Source: Endozoicomonas elysicola
GTDB lineage: Bacteria; Pseudomonadota; Gammaproteobacteria; Pseudomonadales; Endozoicomonadaceae
NCBI RefSeq assembly: GCF_000710775.1
Contig: NZ_JOJP01000001.1
Span: forward strand, 4,574,232-4,638,231
Direction of reading: 5' to 3'
DNA length: 64,000 nucleotides
How positions within the stretch are numbered: position 1 is the first letter of the stretch; every line of letters starts with the position of its first letter. Both the position numbers and the translations under genes were made by a program. The notes under the pieces were generated by a model that saw only the letters and a program-made list of their open reading frames with translations, ran no database searches and was not told the origin of the DNA. Shown piece after piece: positions 18,284 through 27,992 of the stretch.

Positions 18284-19750
18284 ATGCAAACCCAAAAGAA
18301 TACTGTATCTCCTCCCCTGAATCATATTCCCAGGCTATCACCCAGGGCACTAGCCTATTGGATAACTGCCTCCGTTATTCTTTACAGTTTAGCCAACCAG
18401 CATCTCTCCAGTATCTTTTTAGCCGTTGTGGCTTATCTATCCGTTTTTCCATGGCTATCAAAAATGGTTATCAATGCCGTATTCCGAAATCAACAACAAG
18501 ACTCGGCAACTGGCAAAAGAGGCCTGTCCATACTATTTTGTGACTCTCTAAATATTGGTGTCTTAATCAGTCTGACTGATTTTCCAATGGTTGGCAGTAT
18601 GCTGCTGGTTATTTTATTAGCAGGTTGGGCTATATATCTTCAGGGACCAAAAGGCCTGATGATTATCATTCCATCCGCTGTTGCAGCTCTACTCATCGAT
18701 TACTTTATCGACCTCAGCATACCCATTTCAGCAGGAAAAGATGCAACATTTATCAGTCTTTTGGGAATGCTGATTTTCACCGCCTACCTTGCCTATGTTC
18801 TCAGGTGCAGGGAACAACACTTTCAAGCTATTCAGCTGAATGCCCAACAGCAACGACAACGATACAGCAGACTTGCCAGCAACCTGGCCAAATACCTATC
18901 CCCGCAGGTCTGGGAATCGATTTTTGCCGGTAAGCGCAATGCCAAACTGGAAAGCCAGCGAAAGAAACTGACGGTTTTCTTTTCCGACATTAAAGGCTTT
19001 ACCGACCTGGCAGAAGAGCTCGAGCCGGAGGTGCTTACGGAACTACTGAACACCTATCTGAACGACATGTCCCGTATTGCGCTGAAATACGGTGGCACGA
19101 TCGATAAATTTATCGGTGACAGCATTATGATCTTTTTTGGTGACCCTAAAACCCGGGGCTACCGAAAAGATGCACTGGCTGCAGTCTCAATGGCCATTGA
19201 AATGCAGAAGCACATGCAAGTACTGCGTAAACAGTGGATTGCCAAAGGCATCGAGAATCCACTTCGCATCAGAATTGGTATTAATACCGGTTACTGCACT
19301 GTTGGTAACTTCGGCGCAGAGTCCCGTATGGATTACACACTCCTGGGCCGTGAGGTGAATTTAGCCAGCCGCCTGGAAAGCGCAGCAGAACCCAACCAGA
19401 TTCTGCTATCCAACGAAACCTGGTCACTGGTTAAGGACGTTGTGCTTTGCCAGTCCAAGGGGGAAATTCAGGTAAAAGGATTCAGTCGCTCAGTGCCTAT
19501 TTATAAGGTTATAGACCTGCGCCGTAACCTGGGTCTGCAGAAAAGCTATTTTGAACACGATAGCAAAGGGTTTTCATTCAGCCTAGATACCAACAGTATT
19601 GATGAGTTTGAACGCAGAAAGATCATTCAAACCTTAGATGAAGCAACACAGAAACTATTGAAGGATGATATTTCCAGCCCTACTAAGCCTGCGCGCCACT
19701 CTATTTCACAAACTCCTTCCGAACAGCTTCAAAATAAAACTGTTGCATAA
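18284..19750 (+). CDS. Membrane-bound class III adenylate cyclase
   Basis: The 488-residue protein has an N-terminal membrane domain of about five helices (residues 24-175, MASE2-like in layout) and a class III cyclase domain (about 225-410). Metal-binding aspartates are Asp235 (FSDIKGF) and Asp279 (GDSIMIFFGD). Purine selectors Lys275 (GGTIDKFIGD) and Asp350 (MDYTLLG) point to ATP rather than GTP, so it should make cAMP. The architecture resembles Pseudomonas CyaB. The C-terminal 80 residues are Ser/Thr-rich and of unknown function. Confidence 0.9.
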   Translation: MQTQKNTVSPPLNHIPRLSPRALAYWITASVILYSLANQHLSSIFLAVVAYLSVFPWLSKMVINAVFRNQQQDSATGKRGLSILFCDSLNIGVLISLTDFPMVGSMLLVILLAGWAIYLQGPKGLMIIIPSAVAALLIDYFIDLSIPISAGKDATFISLLGMLIFTAYLAYVLRCREQHFQAIQLNAQQQRQRYSRLASNLAKYLSPQVWESIFAGKRNAKLESQRKKLTVFFSDIKGFTDLAEELEPEVLTELLNTYLNDMSRIALKYGGTIDKFIGDSIMIFFGDPKTRGYRKDALAAVSMAIEMQKHMQVLRKQWIAKGIENPLRIRIGINTGYCTVGNFGAESRMDYTLLGREVNLASRLESAAEPNQILLSNETWSLVKDVVLCQSKGEIQVKGFSRSVPIYKVIDLRRNLGLQKSYFEHDSKGFSFSLDTNSIDEFERRKIIQTLDEATQKLLKDDISSPTKPARHSISQTPSEQLQNKTVA

Positions 19751-19875
19751 CAGGCTATAAAGTAAATTATCAAGATTTACCATCCATAATCTAGAATGCG
19801 TCCAAGCCTTACTCCTGAACAACAAAAATCATTACCGAGTAAAACTGGTTTTAGCTTCTCCAAGGTACCCTTGAT

Positions 19876-22152
19876 ATGGATAAAGCGTACAATGCTGCAG
19901 ATAGGATTCCCATAACCTATGGAAATCCTACTCTCAATTCACCACCATTAGACAGTCATAATTCTCATACTGAACACATACCTGAAACAGCACAATATAA
20001 CCAACACACTGTACGAGCAGTTGAGCCGCTACAACATTTTGATGAACAGTCTTCTGCCCAATTCAGTGCAACGTCAGGTGAGCCAGAATATTTAAAAAAC
20101 CTTGATGCGATATTTTCCCAATTCAGCAGAGTAATAGAAATACTAGGGCCTTTGCCTTTAACGCGCCGAGCGGTACTGTCTACCCAGTTAGACAAAGTAT
20201 TAGAAATGCTAGAGCCTTTAACAAGCATTGAGCTTCTGGCTGTACAATTTAGCAAGAAATTAGAACAGCTTGAACCGGAAGAAATACCGCACGCTCTTCA
20301 ACTTTCTTTTAATGAAATGAACTGTCAGATTCCTGATCCGCGTTATCATGCTGTATTTAAATCCCCCCCCAAACCGCTGGAGGAGTGGAAAGAACTGTTT
20401 AATCGTCTAGTTAATGACCCCGAGGTAAACAAAGTCAAAAAAGTCAAAAAAGGGATTATAAGGACTAACAATGAATTTTCTGAAAAAGTACTTGAGCAAA
20501 TGAGACTGGTTTTAACAGGGGCCAAGTACGATCAACTTAGACAAAGCCACAAGAAAATAAAGGAAGATAACCCTCTAATCAGAATAATCGAAGCAACCAA
20601 AATGGCCGGTGATATTGCACCAGAAACACTAGTAAATGCCCTGAATAGAGCAGGTCAGTCCAAGTATATCAGGAATTTTAGCGACCTTTTAGATGGCCCA
20701 GCTCTTCCCTCTGAAAGTGATTCACATATTCACCTGGGCAATCGGTTTAGAAGAAGTGATCTGACAAGACACTCCTGGTCTTCCAGAGAAAGCGGGCGCT
20801 TAAGCCGCTCCTCCAGCATAAGAGGGTCTAATACAAGTATTGATACAATGGGCACAAACGTAACTCATGAAAGATACTCTTTAACATCTACTCATCATAA
20901 AACCGGCAGGTCAACTGAAAATGACTCTCCAAAGTCCCAACGATCCCTATATGACCATATGTTACCTGCACAAACAGGGCCATCTATGCGCCCGGCTCTC
21001 CCTGCCAGCTTTGCTCAAGTGGGCTTGGACTGTTCTCAGGCCAGTTACCATAGTGATGGAGATGCCGTCGGAATAGCCACAGTTACTCAACCAGAACTTA
21101 CCAAAGAGTATGATGATTGGAGAGCAGTCACAGGAAAAAGAAATCAACAAGTTCTGCCGCCCACATCAACACCAAGCATGACCATCTCTGTGCCATCAAG
21201 ATACCACAGGGACCGAGTGACTGATGACCCTACGTTGTGTCACAAACCTTCTGAGCCCTCGTCTCTTACTGCTCGAACTAATATCCCTTCAACTTTCGGA
21301 TCAAGGGCATCTACAGTTGCCAAGAGGTATACACAAGCGCCACAAGAAAAATCCAGCTTTAGAGGGTTGCCTGGTAATCATTATAAAACCAGACCAGCTC
21401 TCGAATATATGCCACCTTTACCTAATGAGTTAATGGCACCACTAAGCCCTGAAGATCAACGAGCAACAGTTATGTCTGAGTTGAGCAGAGTACTTAGCAA
21501 AACAACAGAGACATCATCAGCAATGATGCCTATGAGAACGACCACCGCTTCTTCAGGTTATGGAGAAAGCATTAAAGTCGCAACCATAACACCGAGAGAT
21601 TCAACTTATTTGTTCGCGACACCGCAACCGGAAAGAGGCATCGCCAGCACTTCATTTTCTACCTTTAAACCCAGCCCTCAATCTTTACGCATCGCCCCTG
21701 CCAGCACACTTGCTTCACCCGGACACCAGAAACAGGTTAGTTTTCATCACCCAGGAGAAACAATCAATAGTGAACAGAGACAGGTTGATGAAAGATACCC
21801 CCCACCCCAAAGCTCTAGTACTGAAACACTATACCAAACACAAAAAACAGCAGGGAAAAGCAGTAAAGAAAGCTTATCTCCAAGCACGCTGGGTGAACAA
21901 TCAGGTAGCCAGTACTGGACAGACTCACTGAGCCAACCAGAAAACTCAACGGTTAAAAGAGGCGATTCACTCCCCTCTGAGTTTAAGCTATATAGGCTTG
22001 AAGACTCCCCCCCTTTAGGCATGGTAAAGAAGGCTTCACCCCATAGCCCTGGAATGGAATCAAAGAGCAAAACAGTTTTTTCTCAAAAATCGAATATCGG
22101 CAATGGAGATCACCCGACACAAACCAGGTACCGGTCATATAAAGAGAAATAA
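19876..22152 (+). CDS. Large unrecognised protein with tandem 21-residue repeats and a disordered Ser/Thr/Pro-rich tail
   Basis: I recognise no family for this 758-residue product. Residues 82-144 contain three tandem degenerate repeats of about 20-22 residues (QFSRVIEILGPL / QLDKVLEMLEPL / QFSKKLEQLEPE). Residues 145-275 are charged and helical, and about 285-758 are Ser/Thr/Pro/Gln-rich and probably disordered. There is no signal peptide or membrane helix. The long intact frame with an A-rich, hydrophilic composition unlike the flanking enzymes suggests a lineage-restricted protein, possibly secreted or host-directed (inference only). It follows the cyclase gene by 125 bases and converges on queF. 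Confidence 0.75.
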   Translation: MDKAYNAADRIPITYGNPTLNSPPLDSHNSHTEHIPETAQYNQHTVRAVEPLQHFDEQSSAQFSATSGEPEYLKNLDAIFSQFSRVIEILGPLPLTRRAVLSTQLDKVLEMLEPLTSIELLAVQFSKKLEQLEPEEIPHALQLSFNEMNCQIPDPRYHAVFKSPPKPLEEWKELFNRLVNDPEVNKVKKVKKGIIRTNNEFSEKVLEQMRLVLTGAKYDQLRQSHKKIKEDNPLIRIIEATKMAGDIAPETLVNALNRAGQSKYIRNFSDLLDGPALPSESDSHIHLGNRFRRSDLTRHSWSSRESGRLSRSSSIRGSNTSIDTMGTNVTHERYSLTSTHHKTGRSTENDSPKSQRSLYDHMLPAQTGPSMRPALPASFAQVGLDCSQASYHSDGDAVGIATVTQPELTKEYDDWRAVTGKRNQQVLPPTSTPSMTISVPSRYHRDRVTDDPTLCHKPSEPSSLTARTNIPSTFGSRASTVAKRYTQAPQEKSSFRGLPGNHYKTRPALEYMPPLPNELMAPLSPEDQRATVMSELSRVLSKTTETSSAMMPMRTTTASSGYGESIKVATITPRDSTYLFATPQPERGIASTSFSTFKPSPQSLRIAPASTLASPGHQKQVSFHHPGETINSEQRQVDERYPPPQSSSTETLYQTQKTAGKSSKESLSPSTLGEQSGSQYWTDSLSQPENSTVKRGDSLPSEFKLYRLEDSPPLGMVKKASPHSPGMESKSKTVFSQKSNIGNGDHPTQTRYRSYKEK

Positions 22153-22190
22153 TTTCAGGCAAAGGATTGAAAACCTTAGAGGACTGTTCT

Positions 22191-22214
22191 GCTCCAGAGG
22201 AATTACTCTGGAGC
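22191..22214. terminator. Hairpin in the convergent gap before queF
   Basis: GCTCCAGAG and CTCTGGAGC form a perfect 9-bp stem with a 6-base loop, between two convergent genes. There is no T tract on either strand, so it is a terminator-like hairpin serving one or both. Confidence 0.45.
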
Positions 22215-22233
22215 CACAGTGTTGACGATCATC

Positions 22234-23073
22234 TTATTGTCGAATAAACCTGAGAGCTTCTGGCTGGATATCCAACGTACTGCGCCATGGATTAATATCC
22301 AGCCCACCACGACGGAGATATTGGGCATAAACCGTCAGTTCTTCAAATTGATAGTGCTTTTGCAAATCAACAAAAGCACGCTCAACACACTGCTCATGAA
22401 ACTCCTGATGATCCCGGAATGAGCAGACATATCTCAGCAGTGCAGCATGTTCAATTGGCTCTCCTCGATATCTGACCACCAACGTTCCCCAGTCTGGCTG
22501 GCCAGTAACCGGGCAATTGGATTTTAGCAGGTGTGTATTCAACGTCTCACTGATGACCTCTGAAGAAAACTCTGGGTCACGTCTTGCCAGCAGTGACGCA
22601 TCATACTGATAACAATCCACAGCCACATCCAGGTCATCGATGTTGATCCCTTGTGCACAATCAAAAGCACGAGCCTCAAACTCATCGATGGTATATAGCT
22701 GCGCTGAAACCTGTGCTCTTGCTACTTTAGAAAGATCATCAATGATACAACTAGCCACCTGCTCAGCACTTTCAAACCGAGATTGGTTAAATGAATTGAG
22801 ATAGAGTTTGAAAGACTTGGATTCAATCAGGCAAGGGGAATCACAGGGCAGCTCAAACTGAGCCACGCGAACCACTGGCTTTCCAGACAGATTTAACCAG
22901 GAAAGCTCATAGCCATACCAGAGATCACGACCGTAAAATGGCAAATTATTCTGGTGGATACCTAACTCTTCACGCTTTTCTTTACGTTCAATAGGAAACA
23001 GCAATGAAGGATCATATTCTGATTTGTACTCGCTGGTTTTACCCAACGGCGAAGCATGCAGACCATCACTCAT
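22234..23073 (-). CDS. queF: NADPH-dependent 7-cyano-7-deazaguanine reductase QueF
   Basis: QueF reduces preQ0 to preQ1 in queuosine biosynthesis. The 279-residue length fits the long gamma-type (E. coli 282). Signatures are the substrate segment ESKSFKLYLNSF (about 92-103), the active-site cysteine Cys187 in NCPVTGQPDWG and the IEHAALLRYVCSFRDH segment after it. It is the last gene of a minus-strand cluster with yadG and yadH, 15 bases after yadH. Confidence 0.93.
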   Translation of the reverse strand: MSDGLHASPLGKTSEYKSEYDPSLLFPIERKEKREELGIHQNNLPFYGRDLWYGYELSWLNLSGKPVVRVAQFELPCDSPCLIESKSFKLYLNSFNQSRFESAEQVASCIIDDLSKVARAQVSAQLYTIDEFEARAFDCAQGINIDDLDVAVDCYQYDASLLARRDPEFSSEVISETLNTHLLKSNCPVTGQPDWGTLVVRYRGEPIEHAALLRYVCSFRDHQEFHEQCVERAFVDLQKHYQFEELTVYAQYLRRGGLDINPWRSTLDIQPEALRFIRQ

Positions 23074-23088
23074 TATTCAATACAACCA

Positions 23089-23922
23089 TTAACTTCTCAG
23101 GCCACGACCAGTTTTCAAAAGGTGCAAACTATATGCCCCCAATGACAATATAGCCAGTAGCATTACAGCAAAGGAAAAACCGGTATCAATACCACCCGCC
23201 TCGCCCAGAAGCCCATAGCGGAAAGTATTCACCTGATAAAGAATGGGGTTCAACATGGAGACCTTTTGCCAGAACTCGGGCAGTATTTCGATAGAGTAAA
23301 AAACACCACCTAGGTAAGTCATGGGCGTCAGCACAAAGGTTGGAACGATGGAAACATCATCAAACTTTCTGGCAAAGACACCGTTAATAAAGCCACCAAG
23401 AGCAAAGAGGGTAGCCGTCATGACGACAGCCAATAGTGTGACCAGAAAGTCATGAACATCAAGCTCAACAAAAAACAACCCAAGCCCCATAACAATAGCC
23501 CCGGTAATCACGCCACGGGCAACGCCACCGAGCACATACCCCGCCAGAATGATCCAATTGGGCACGGGTGATATCAGAACTTCTTCGATACACCGCTGAA
23601 ATTTATTGCTGAAAAAGCTTGAGGCCACATTGCTGAAACTGTTAGTGATGACTGACATCATCACCAGCCCCGGCAATACATATGTCATGTAACTGAAGCC
23701 GCTCATGGTACCAATACGGGAGCCAATAACTGCACCGAAGATCACAAAATAGAGCACCATGGAGATGGCCGGGGGTAACAGTGTCTGCGGCCAGATCCGC
23801 ATGAAGCGACGAACCTCCTTGGCAAAAATCGTCACAAAGGCAACCCAGTGATAACGGTATTCACTCTGCTGTTGCCTGTTCTGCAGCCCATTACTCCCTG
23901 TTTGGTCCATACCCGACATCAC
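23089..23922 (-). CDS. yadH: ABC-2 type transporter permease (YadH family)
   Basis: The 277-residue six-helix permease closely resembles E. coli YadH: MRIWPQTLLPP, a YFVIFGAVIGSRIG segment, FSNVASSFFSNKFQR and the C-terminal TGRGLRS. It pairs with the ATPase encoded upstream (ATGA overlap) to form an exporter of unknown substrate. The N-terminus is about 20 residues longer than E. coli YadH, so translation may start at a later codon. Confidence 0.87.
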   Translation of the reverse strand: MMSGMDQTGSNGLQNRQQQSEYRYHWVAFVTIFAKEVRRFMRIWPQTLLPPAISMVLYFVIFGAVIGSRIGTMSGFSYMTYVLPGLVMMSVITNSFSNVASSFFSNKFQRCIEEVLISPVPNWIILAGYVLGGVARGVITGAIVMGLGLFFVELDVHDFLVTLLAVVMTATLFALGGFINGVFARKFDDVSIVPTFVLTPMTYLGGVFYSIEILPEFWQKVSMLNPILYQVNTFRYGLLGEAGGIDTGFSFAVMLLAILSLGAYSLHLLKTGRGLRS

Positions 23923-24866
23923 GATTCCTCTCCCTTTACACCCTCTTCTATCAGGGCTCCCTTCGTCATATTGACGAACAGCTCTTCCAGTCGGTTACTT
24001 TTATTTCTCATACTGGCCACTTCAATCTGAAACTCACTGAGTTGTCGAAACAAGTCGTTAACCCCGGTATTTTTATCGACTTCGACTTCCAGAGAGTTAC
24101 TGTCGATCCTGTTCACTCTATAACCTGAAAATACTGGTAGCTGATCAATTGGCTGGCGTAGATCCAGTACAAAGCTTTCTTTCTGAAGCAGGCTTAACAA
24201 TTGCTTCATACTGGTGTTTTCAACAATCTCGCCCTGATCAATAATGGCGATATTGCGGCAGAGCTGCTCTGCCTCTTCCAGATAATGAGTGGTCAGAATA
24301 ATAGTGGTTCCCTGGTCATTAATCTCTTTAATAAACTCCCAAAGGCTTCTTCGGAGCTCTATATCAACACCAGCAGTCGGTTCATCGAGTATCAGCAGTT
24401 CCGGCTCATGAATCAGGGCTCTGGCAATCATCAAGCGACGCTTCATTCCACCGGACAGCATTCTGGACTGGGTAAACCGTTTATCCCATAACCCCAGCTT
24501 TTTAAGGTAGTGCTCAATACGAGGCTTGGCCTGACGGGCAGACAGCCCATAATAACCAGCCTGACTGACCAGAATATCTTCTACCTTCTCAAATTGGTTG
24601 AAGTTAAACTCCTGGGGAACCACACCAAGTGAACGCTTAGCCCTGACCAGATCGTGCTCAATATCATTACCAAAGACCGATACACTCCCTTCAGATTTGC
24701 GAACCAATGATGAAATGACACCAATAGTGGTTGATTTACCTGCACCATTGGGGCCTAAAAGGGCAAAAAAATCCCCTTTAGCAACGTCAAGGTCAACCCC
24801 TTTCAGCGCAACATAACCGTCGTCGTATACTTTTTTTAAATTTTTTATGGCCAATGCCTGGGTCAT
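23919..24866 (-). CDS. yadG: ABC transporter ATP-binding protein (YadG family)
   Basis: The 315-residue ATPase has Walker A GPNGAGKST, the signature LSGGMKRR, Walker B LLILDEPTAGVD and an H-loop in TTHYLEEAE. It powers export with the overlapping YadH-type permease. Regulatory features are not visible; it is the first gene of the yadG-yadH-queF unit. Confidence 0.92.
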   Translation of the reverse strand: MTQALAIKNLKKVYDDGYVALKGVDLDVAKGDFFALLGPNGAGKSTTIGVISSLVRKSEGSVSVFGNDIEHDLVRAKRSLGVVPQEFNFNQFEKVEDILVSQAGYYGLSARQAKPRIEHYLKKLGLWDKRFTQSRMLSGGMKRRLMIARALIHEPELLILDEPTAGVDIELRRSLWEFIKEINDQGTTIILTTHYLEEAEQLCRNIAIIDQGEIVENTSMKQLLSLLQKESFVLDLRQPIDQLPVFSGYRVNRIDSNSLEVEVDKNTGVNDLFRQLSEFQIEVASMRNKSNRLEELFVNMTKGALIEEGVKGEES

Positions 24867-24996
24867 CGTTCTCAGCCTTGAGACTTTTTGAATCAGTTAT
24901 GGAATTTTATTACAAACCAGTCTTTAAAATCGTCATTTTATTCACTGATCACGTTAAACGGTCTTGACCGGAACACACCCAATGATTGAGAAAAGC

Positions 24997-25908
24997 CTAT
25001 CTCAGATATGAAAGTAATGATGCCAGTGCCTTTCTGGCGTTGAGGTAGGCAAACGTAAAACCTGCATCCTGAAGCCGTTTGGGAATCACAGCCTGGCCTT
25101 CCGTTAATAGCTGGGCTGACTCACCCAGCATTAAACTGAGCACACATTCAGGTGTAGTGAAAATTGCCGGCCGTCGTACTGCACGCCCAAGCTCTTTGGC
25201 AAACGCTTTGTTGGTCAGAATTTCTGGTGCCACCGCATTAAATACACCTTTTGTTTCCGGGTGGTTCACCAGAAAAATCAGGGCATTGAGCATATCATCC
25301 ATATGAATCCAGGACATAACCTGTTGACCATTTCCAATTGGCCCTCCTATTCCCAGCCGGAAAACAGGCAACATCTTCTGCAGTGCCCCACCACTTGGAT
25401 GCAATACCACCCCTACCCTGACAATACAGGTTCGAACACCCAAAGCCTCGACCCGTCTAGCAGCCTGCTCCCAGCGATCACAAAGGGTTGCAGCGAAGTC
25501 ATTGCCCACTTCAGCGAACTCATCCAGATGTTCTCCAGGTTGAGAAAAGCCGTAATACCCGACAGCAGAGGCACTGATAAAACAGCCTGGCTTATTCTCC
25601 ATCCGCTCAACCAAATCAACAAGCTCAGATGTCACGCCAATACGACTATCCAGCAGCACTTTCTTACGAGCCTGGCTCCACCTTTTATCGAGAATACTTT
25701 CGCCTGCAAGATTAATAACTGCATCAAAATAGGTTGATGGATTAACCGCAGATAGCGATGAAACAGGCTTCACCCGGGTGGATAGCTGCAAGCGAACTTC
25801 TTTGGCCGGCTGGCGACTCAATACAACCACTTGATGCCCTTCATTTAGCAGGCGATGAACCAGTCGACGCCCAATAAATCCTGTTCCACCAGTAATCAGA
25901 AATTGCAT
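24997..25908 (-). CDS. TIGR01777-type NAD-dependent epimerase/dehydratase (YfcH-like)
   Basis: The product is an SDR-superfamily protein of about 303 residues. It has the nucleotide-binding ITGGTGFIGRRLV at its start, SASAVGYYG as the catalytic Ser/Tyr region, and the SWIHMDDMLNALIFL segment typical of the YfcH/TIGR01777 group. The reaction is unknown. The ATG chosen places the Rossmann motif at the N-terminus as in the family; the frame extends 18 codons further upstream. Confidence 0.85.
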   Translation of the reverse strand: MQFLITGGTGFIGRRLVHRLLNEGHQVVVLSRQPAKEVRLQLSTRVKPVSSLSAVNPSTYFDAVINLAGESILDKRWSQARKKVLLDSRIGVTSELVDLVERMENKPGCFISASAVGYYGFSQPGEHLDEFAEVGNDFAATLCDRWEQAARRVEALGVRTCIVRVGVVLHPSGGALQKMLPVFRLGIGGPIGNGQQVMSWIHMDDMLNALIFLVNHPETKGVFNAVAPEILTNKAFAKELGRAVRRPAIFTTPECVLSLMLGESAQLLTEGQAVIPKRLQDAGFTFAYLNARKALASLLSYLR

Positions 25909-26439
25909 GTGTCCATCAGCTCCAGAGACCCAGCCACCATTCATTAATGACATTAACATCAACTAATAGTAATCGTAACATTTTCTGAAAAGATAAAAAA
26001 AACCCGGATCCCCTCAAACCCGGGTTTGATGTACTTTCACGCTGCTGGCTCCCGCTTCTGCTCTAATATCCCTACTGGAAGTTAAACACCAGTGAGCCCC
26101 GGACAGGCTTTTTTTATTTTTTGAACCTGCTCTCATTGATCTTCTTAACACCTCAATAATAAGTAATAGCCAAATTCGACCCATTGACCTGCATCAATAT
26201 ATCCTCGGTATATACCTACACAAAAATGACAACAGCTCAACTTTCCACCTGAAAACCAAAATCAGAGGCTGTCACCATGGAAAAGCGAATAGTTAGTCTA
26301 TTCTTGTGAATTATTGTTTTCTCTTCCAACAAACTGACCAAGACATACGAACTCTGACAACAGCAAGCTTCCGAATATTCTGGCCGGGCTGATGTCAACC
26401 AATACTCTCTCCTGTTGTTCCCTTTCCGGAGTCACCCTC
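25909..26439. other. Gene-free 531-base gap between divergent yfcH-like gene and ptsG
   Basis: It holds a minus-strand terminator (25994-26027), a T-rich stretch after a short AGCC/GGCT stem at about 26093-26115, and a possible plus-strand promoter: TTGACC at 26184-26189 with GTATAT 18 bases on, upstream of ptsG. Nothing in it looks coding. Confidence 0.5.
25994..26027 (-). terminator. Orphan intrinsic terminator upstream of the yfcH-like gene
   Basis: Read on the minus strand, AAACCCGG pairs with CCGGGTTT and is followed by eight consecutive T. The 5' part is also a 14-base perfect palindrome (CAAACCCGGGTTTG), allowing an alternative fold. No minus-strand gene lies within 400 bases upstream, so it ends either a small RNA or an attenuated leader. 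Confidence 0.65.
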
Positions 26440-27873
26440 ATGATCAAAAGCACTTTCGGTACGCTGCAAAAAATTGGCAGAGCATTAATGCTGCCAGTTG
26501 CCGTACTGCCTGTAGCCGGGATTCTTCTGGGCGTGGGCAGCGCCGGTTTTTCATTTATACCGGACCTGATTTCCAGCATTATGGCCCAGGCCGGTGGCGC
26601 AGTCTTCAGCAATCTGCCATTAATCTTTGCCATTGGTACTGCCATTGGGCTTACTGAAAACGACGGCGTATCATCCGTAGCTGCTGTCGTAGGCTTTGTC
26701 ATTATGCTGGGCACCATGGGCATCATGGCCAACCACCTGGGCTTTGAACCGTCCTCTGTGATGGGTATCGATACGATTGATACCGGGGTATTTGGTGGCA
26801 TCATTGCAGGCGTACTGGCTTCAATGATGTTCAACCGCTACTACAAAATCCAGTTACCTGATTACCTCGGCTTCTTTGCTGGCAAGCGATTTGTTCCGAT
26901 AGCTACCGGGGTATGTGCCATTTTTCTGGGCATCCTGCTCAGTTTTATCTGGCCTCCAATCCAGGCAGTTATCAATGACTTTTCTCAATGGTCAGTCAAT
27001 GAAAATCCGGAAGCCGCTGGATTTGTCTATGGGTTTGTTGAAAGACTCCTGATTCCCTTTGGCCTGCATCACATCTGGAATGTCCCTTTCCAGATGGAGA
27101 TGGGTGAATTCATTGACGAGTCAGGCACTGTGTTTAATGGCGATATAGCTCGCTTTTTTGCCGGTGATCCAACTGCTGGCTTTCTTGCTGGCGGCTATCT
27201 GTTCAAAATGTTTGGTTTACCTGCTGCAGCGATTGCCATGTGGCACTGCGCGAAACCTGAAAATAGAGCGAAAGCTGGCGGTATTATGCTCTCGGCCGCT
27301 CTCACTTCCGTGCTGACCGGTATAACTGAACCCATCGAGTTTTCATTTCTGTTCGTCGCTCCCCTGCTCTACGGCATTCATGCACTGCTCGCGGGTATGG
27401 CTTATGCCATCACAAACTATCTGGACATTAAAATGGCCATGTCGTTTTCCAACGGCCTGATCGATTATGTCCTCTACTTTGGGATTGCTACCAAACCCAT
27501 CTGGGTCATTATTCTTGGTGCAATTTATGCTGTGCTCTACTACCTGATTTTCCGGGTATTGATTCTGGCACTGAACCTGAAAACACCAGGGCGTGAAGAT
27601 GAAAGCGAAAGCTCAACGAGTATTGAGTCTTCCAGTGAGCTTGCTGTTGATCTGGTTAAGGCTTTTGGCGGTAAAGGCAACATCAAAAATCTGGATGCCT
27701 GCATCACCCGGCTGAGAGTCACCGTCGCCAATACGGAAGAGGTAGACGTTGACCGTATTAAGCAACTGGGAGCGACTGCTGTCGTTGTAGTTGGTCAGAA
27801 TATGCAGGCGATCTTTGGACCACGCTCCGACAATATTCGTACAGAGATGCAAGAAGCGATAAAATCAATGTAG
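26440..27873 (+). CDS. ptsG: PTS glucose-specific EIICB component PtsG
   Basis: The 477-residue permease matches E. coli PtsG in length and along the sequence ([48 protein letters not shown]). The membrane EIIC domain covers about 1-385. The linker LKTPGRED leads to the EIIB domain, with phosphorylation-site Cys421 in DACITRLRV. It imports and phosphorylates glucose using phosphate from Crr. The ATG at 26440 has GGAG upstream; an in-frame ATG 48 bases earlier adds unlikely sequence. There is no fused EIIA; crr is encoded separately 1 kb away. Confidence 0.95.
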   Translation: MIKSTFGTLQKIGRALMLPVAVLPVAGILLGVGSAGFSFIPDLISSIMAQAGGAVFSNLPLIFAIGTAIGLTENDGVSSVAAVVGFVIMLGTMGIMANHLGFEPSSVMGIDTIDTGVFGGIIAGVLASMMFNRYYKIQLPDYLGFFAGKRFVPIATGVCAIFLGILLSFIWPPIQAVINDFSQWSVNENPEAAGFVYGFVERLLIPFGLHHIWNVPFQMEMGEFIDESGTVFNGDIARFFAGDPTAGFLAGGYLFKMFGLPAAAIAMWHCAKPENRAKAGGIMLSAALTSVLTGITEPIEFSFLFVAPLLYGIHALLAGMAYAITNYLDIKMAMSFSNGLIDYVLYFGIATKPIWVIILGAIYAVLYYLIFRVLILALNLKTPGREDESESSTSIESSSELAVDLVKAFGGKGNIKNLDACITRLRVTVANTEEVDVDRIKQLGATAVVVVGQNMQAIFGPRSDNIRTEMQEAIKSM

Positions 27874-27897
27874 CAATACAATGCTTTTAAGATGCAG

Positions 27898-27928
27898 GAG
27901 GGTATAGTTTTTCATACCCTCTGTTTTT
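27898..27928 (+). terminator. Rho-independent terminator of ptsG
   Basis: GAGGGTAT and ATACCCTC form an 8-bp stem with an 8-base loop, followed by TGTTTTT, 25 bases after the ptsG stop. Confidence 0.85.
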
Positions 27929-27992
27929 CAGTTATTCATTAACACCTCCGGCCGATAGTACTATTTTCTTATTGTATAAGGGAGATACAGTA

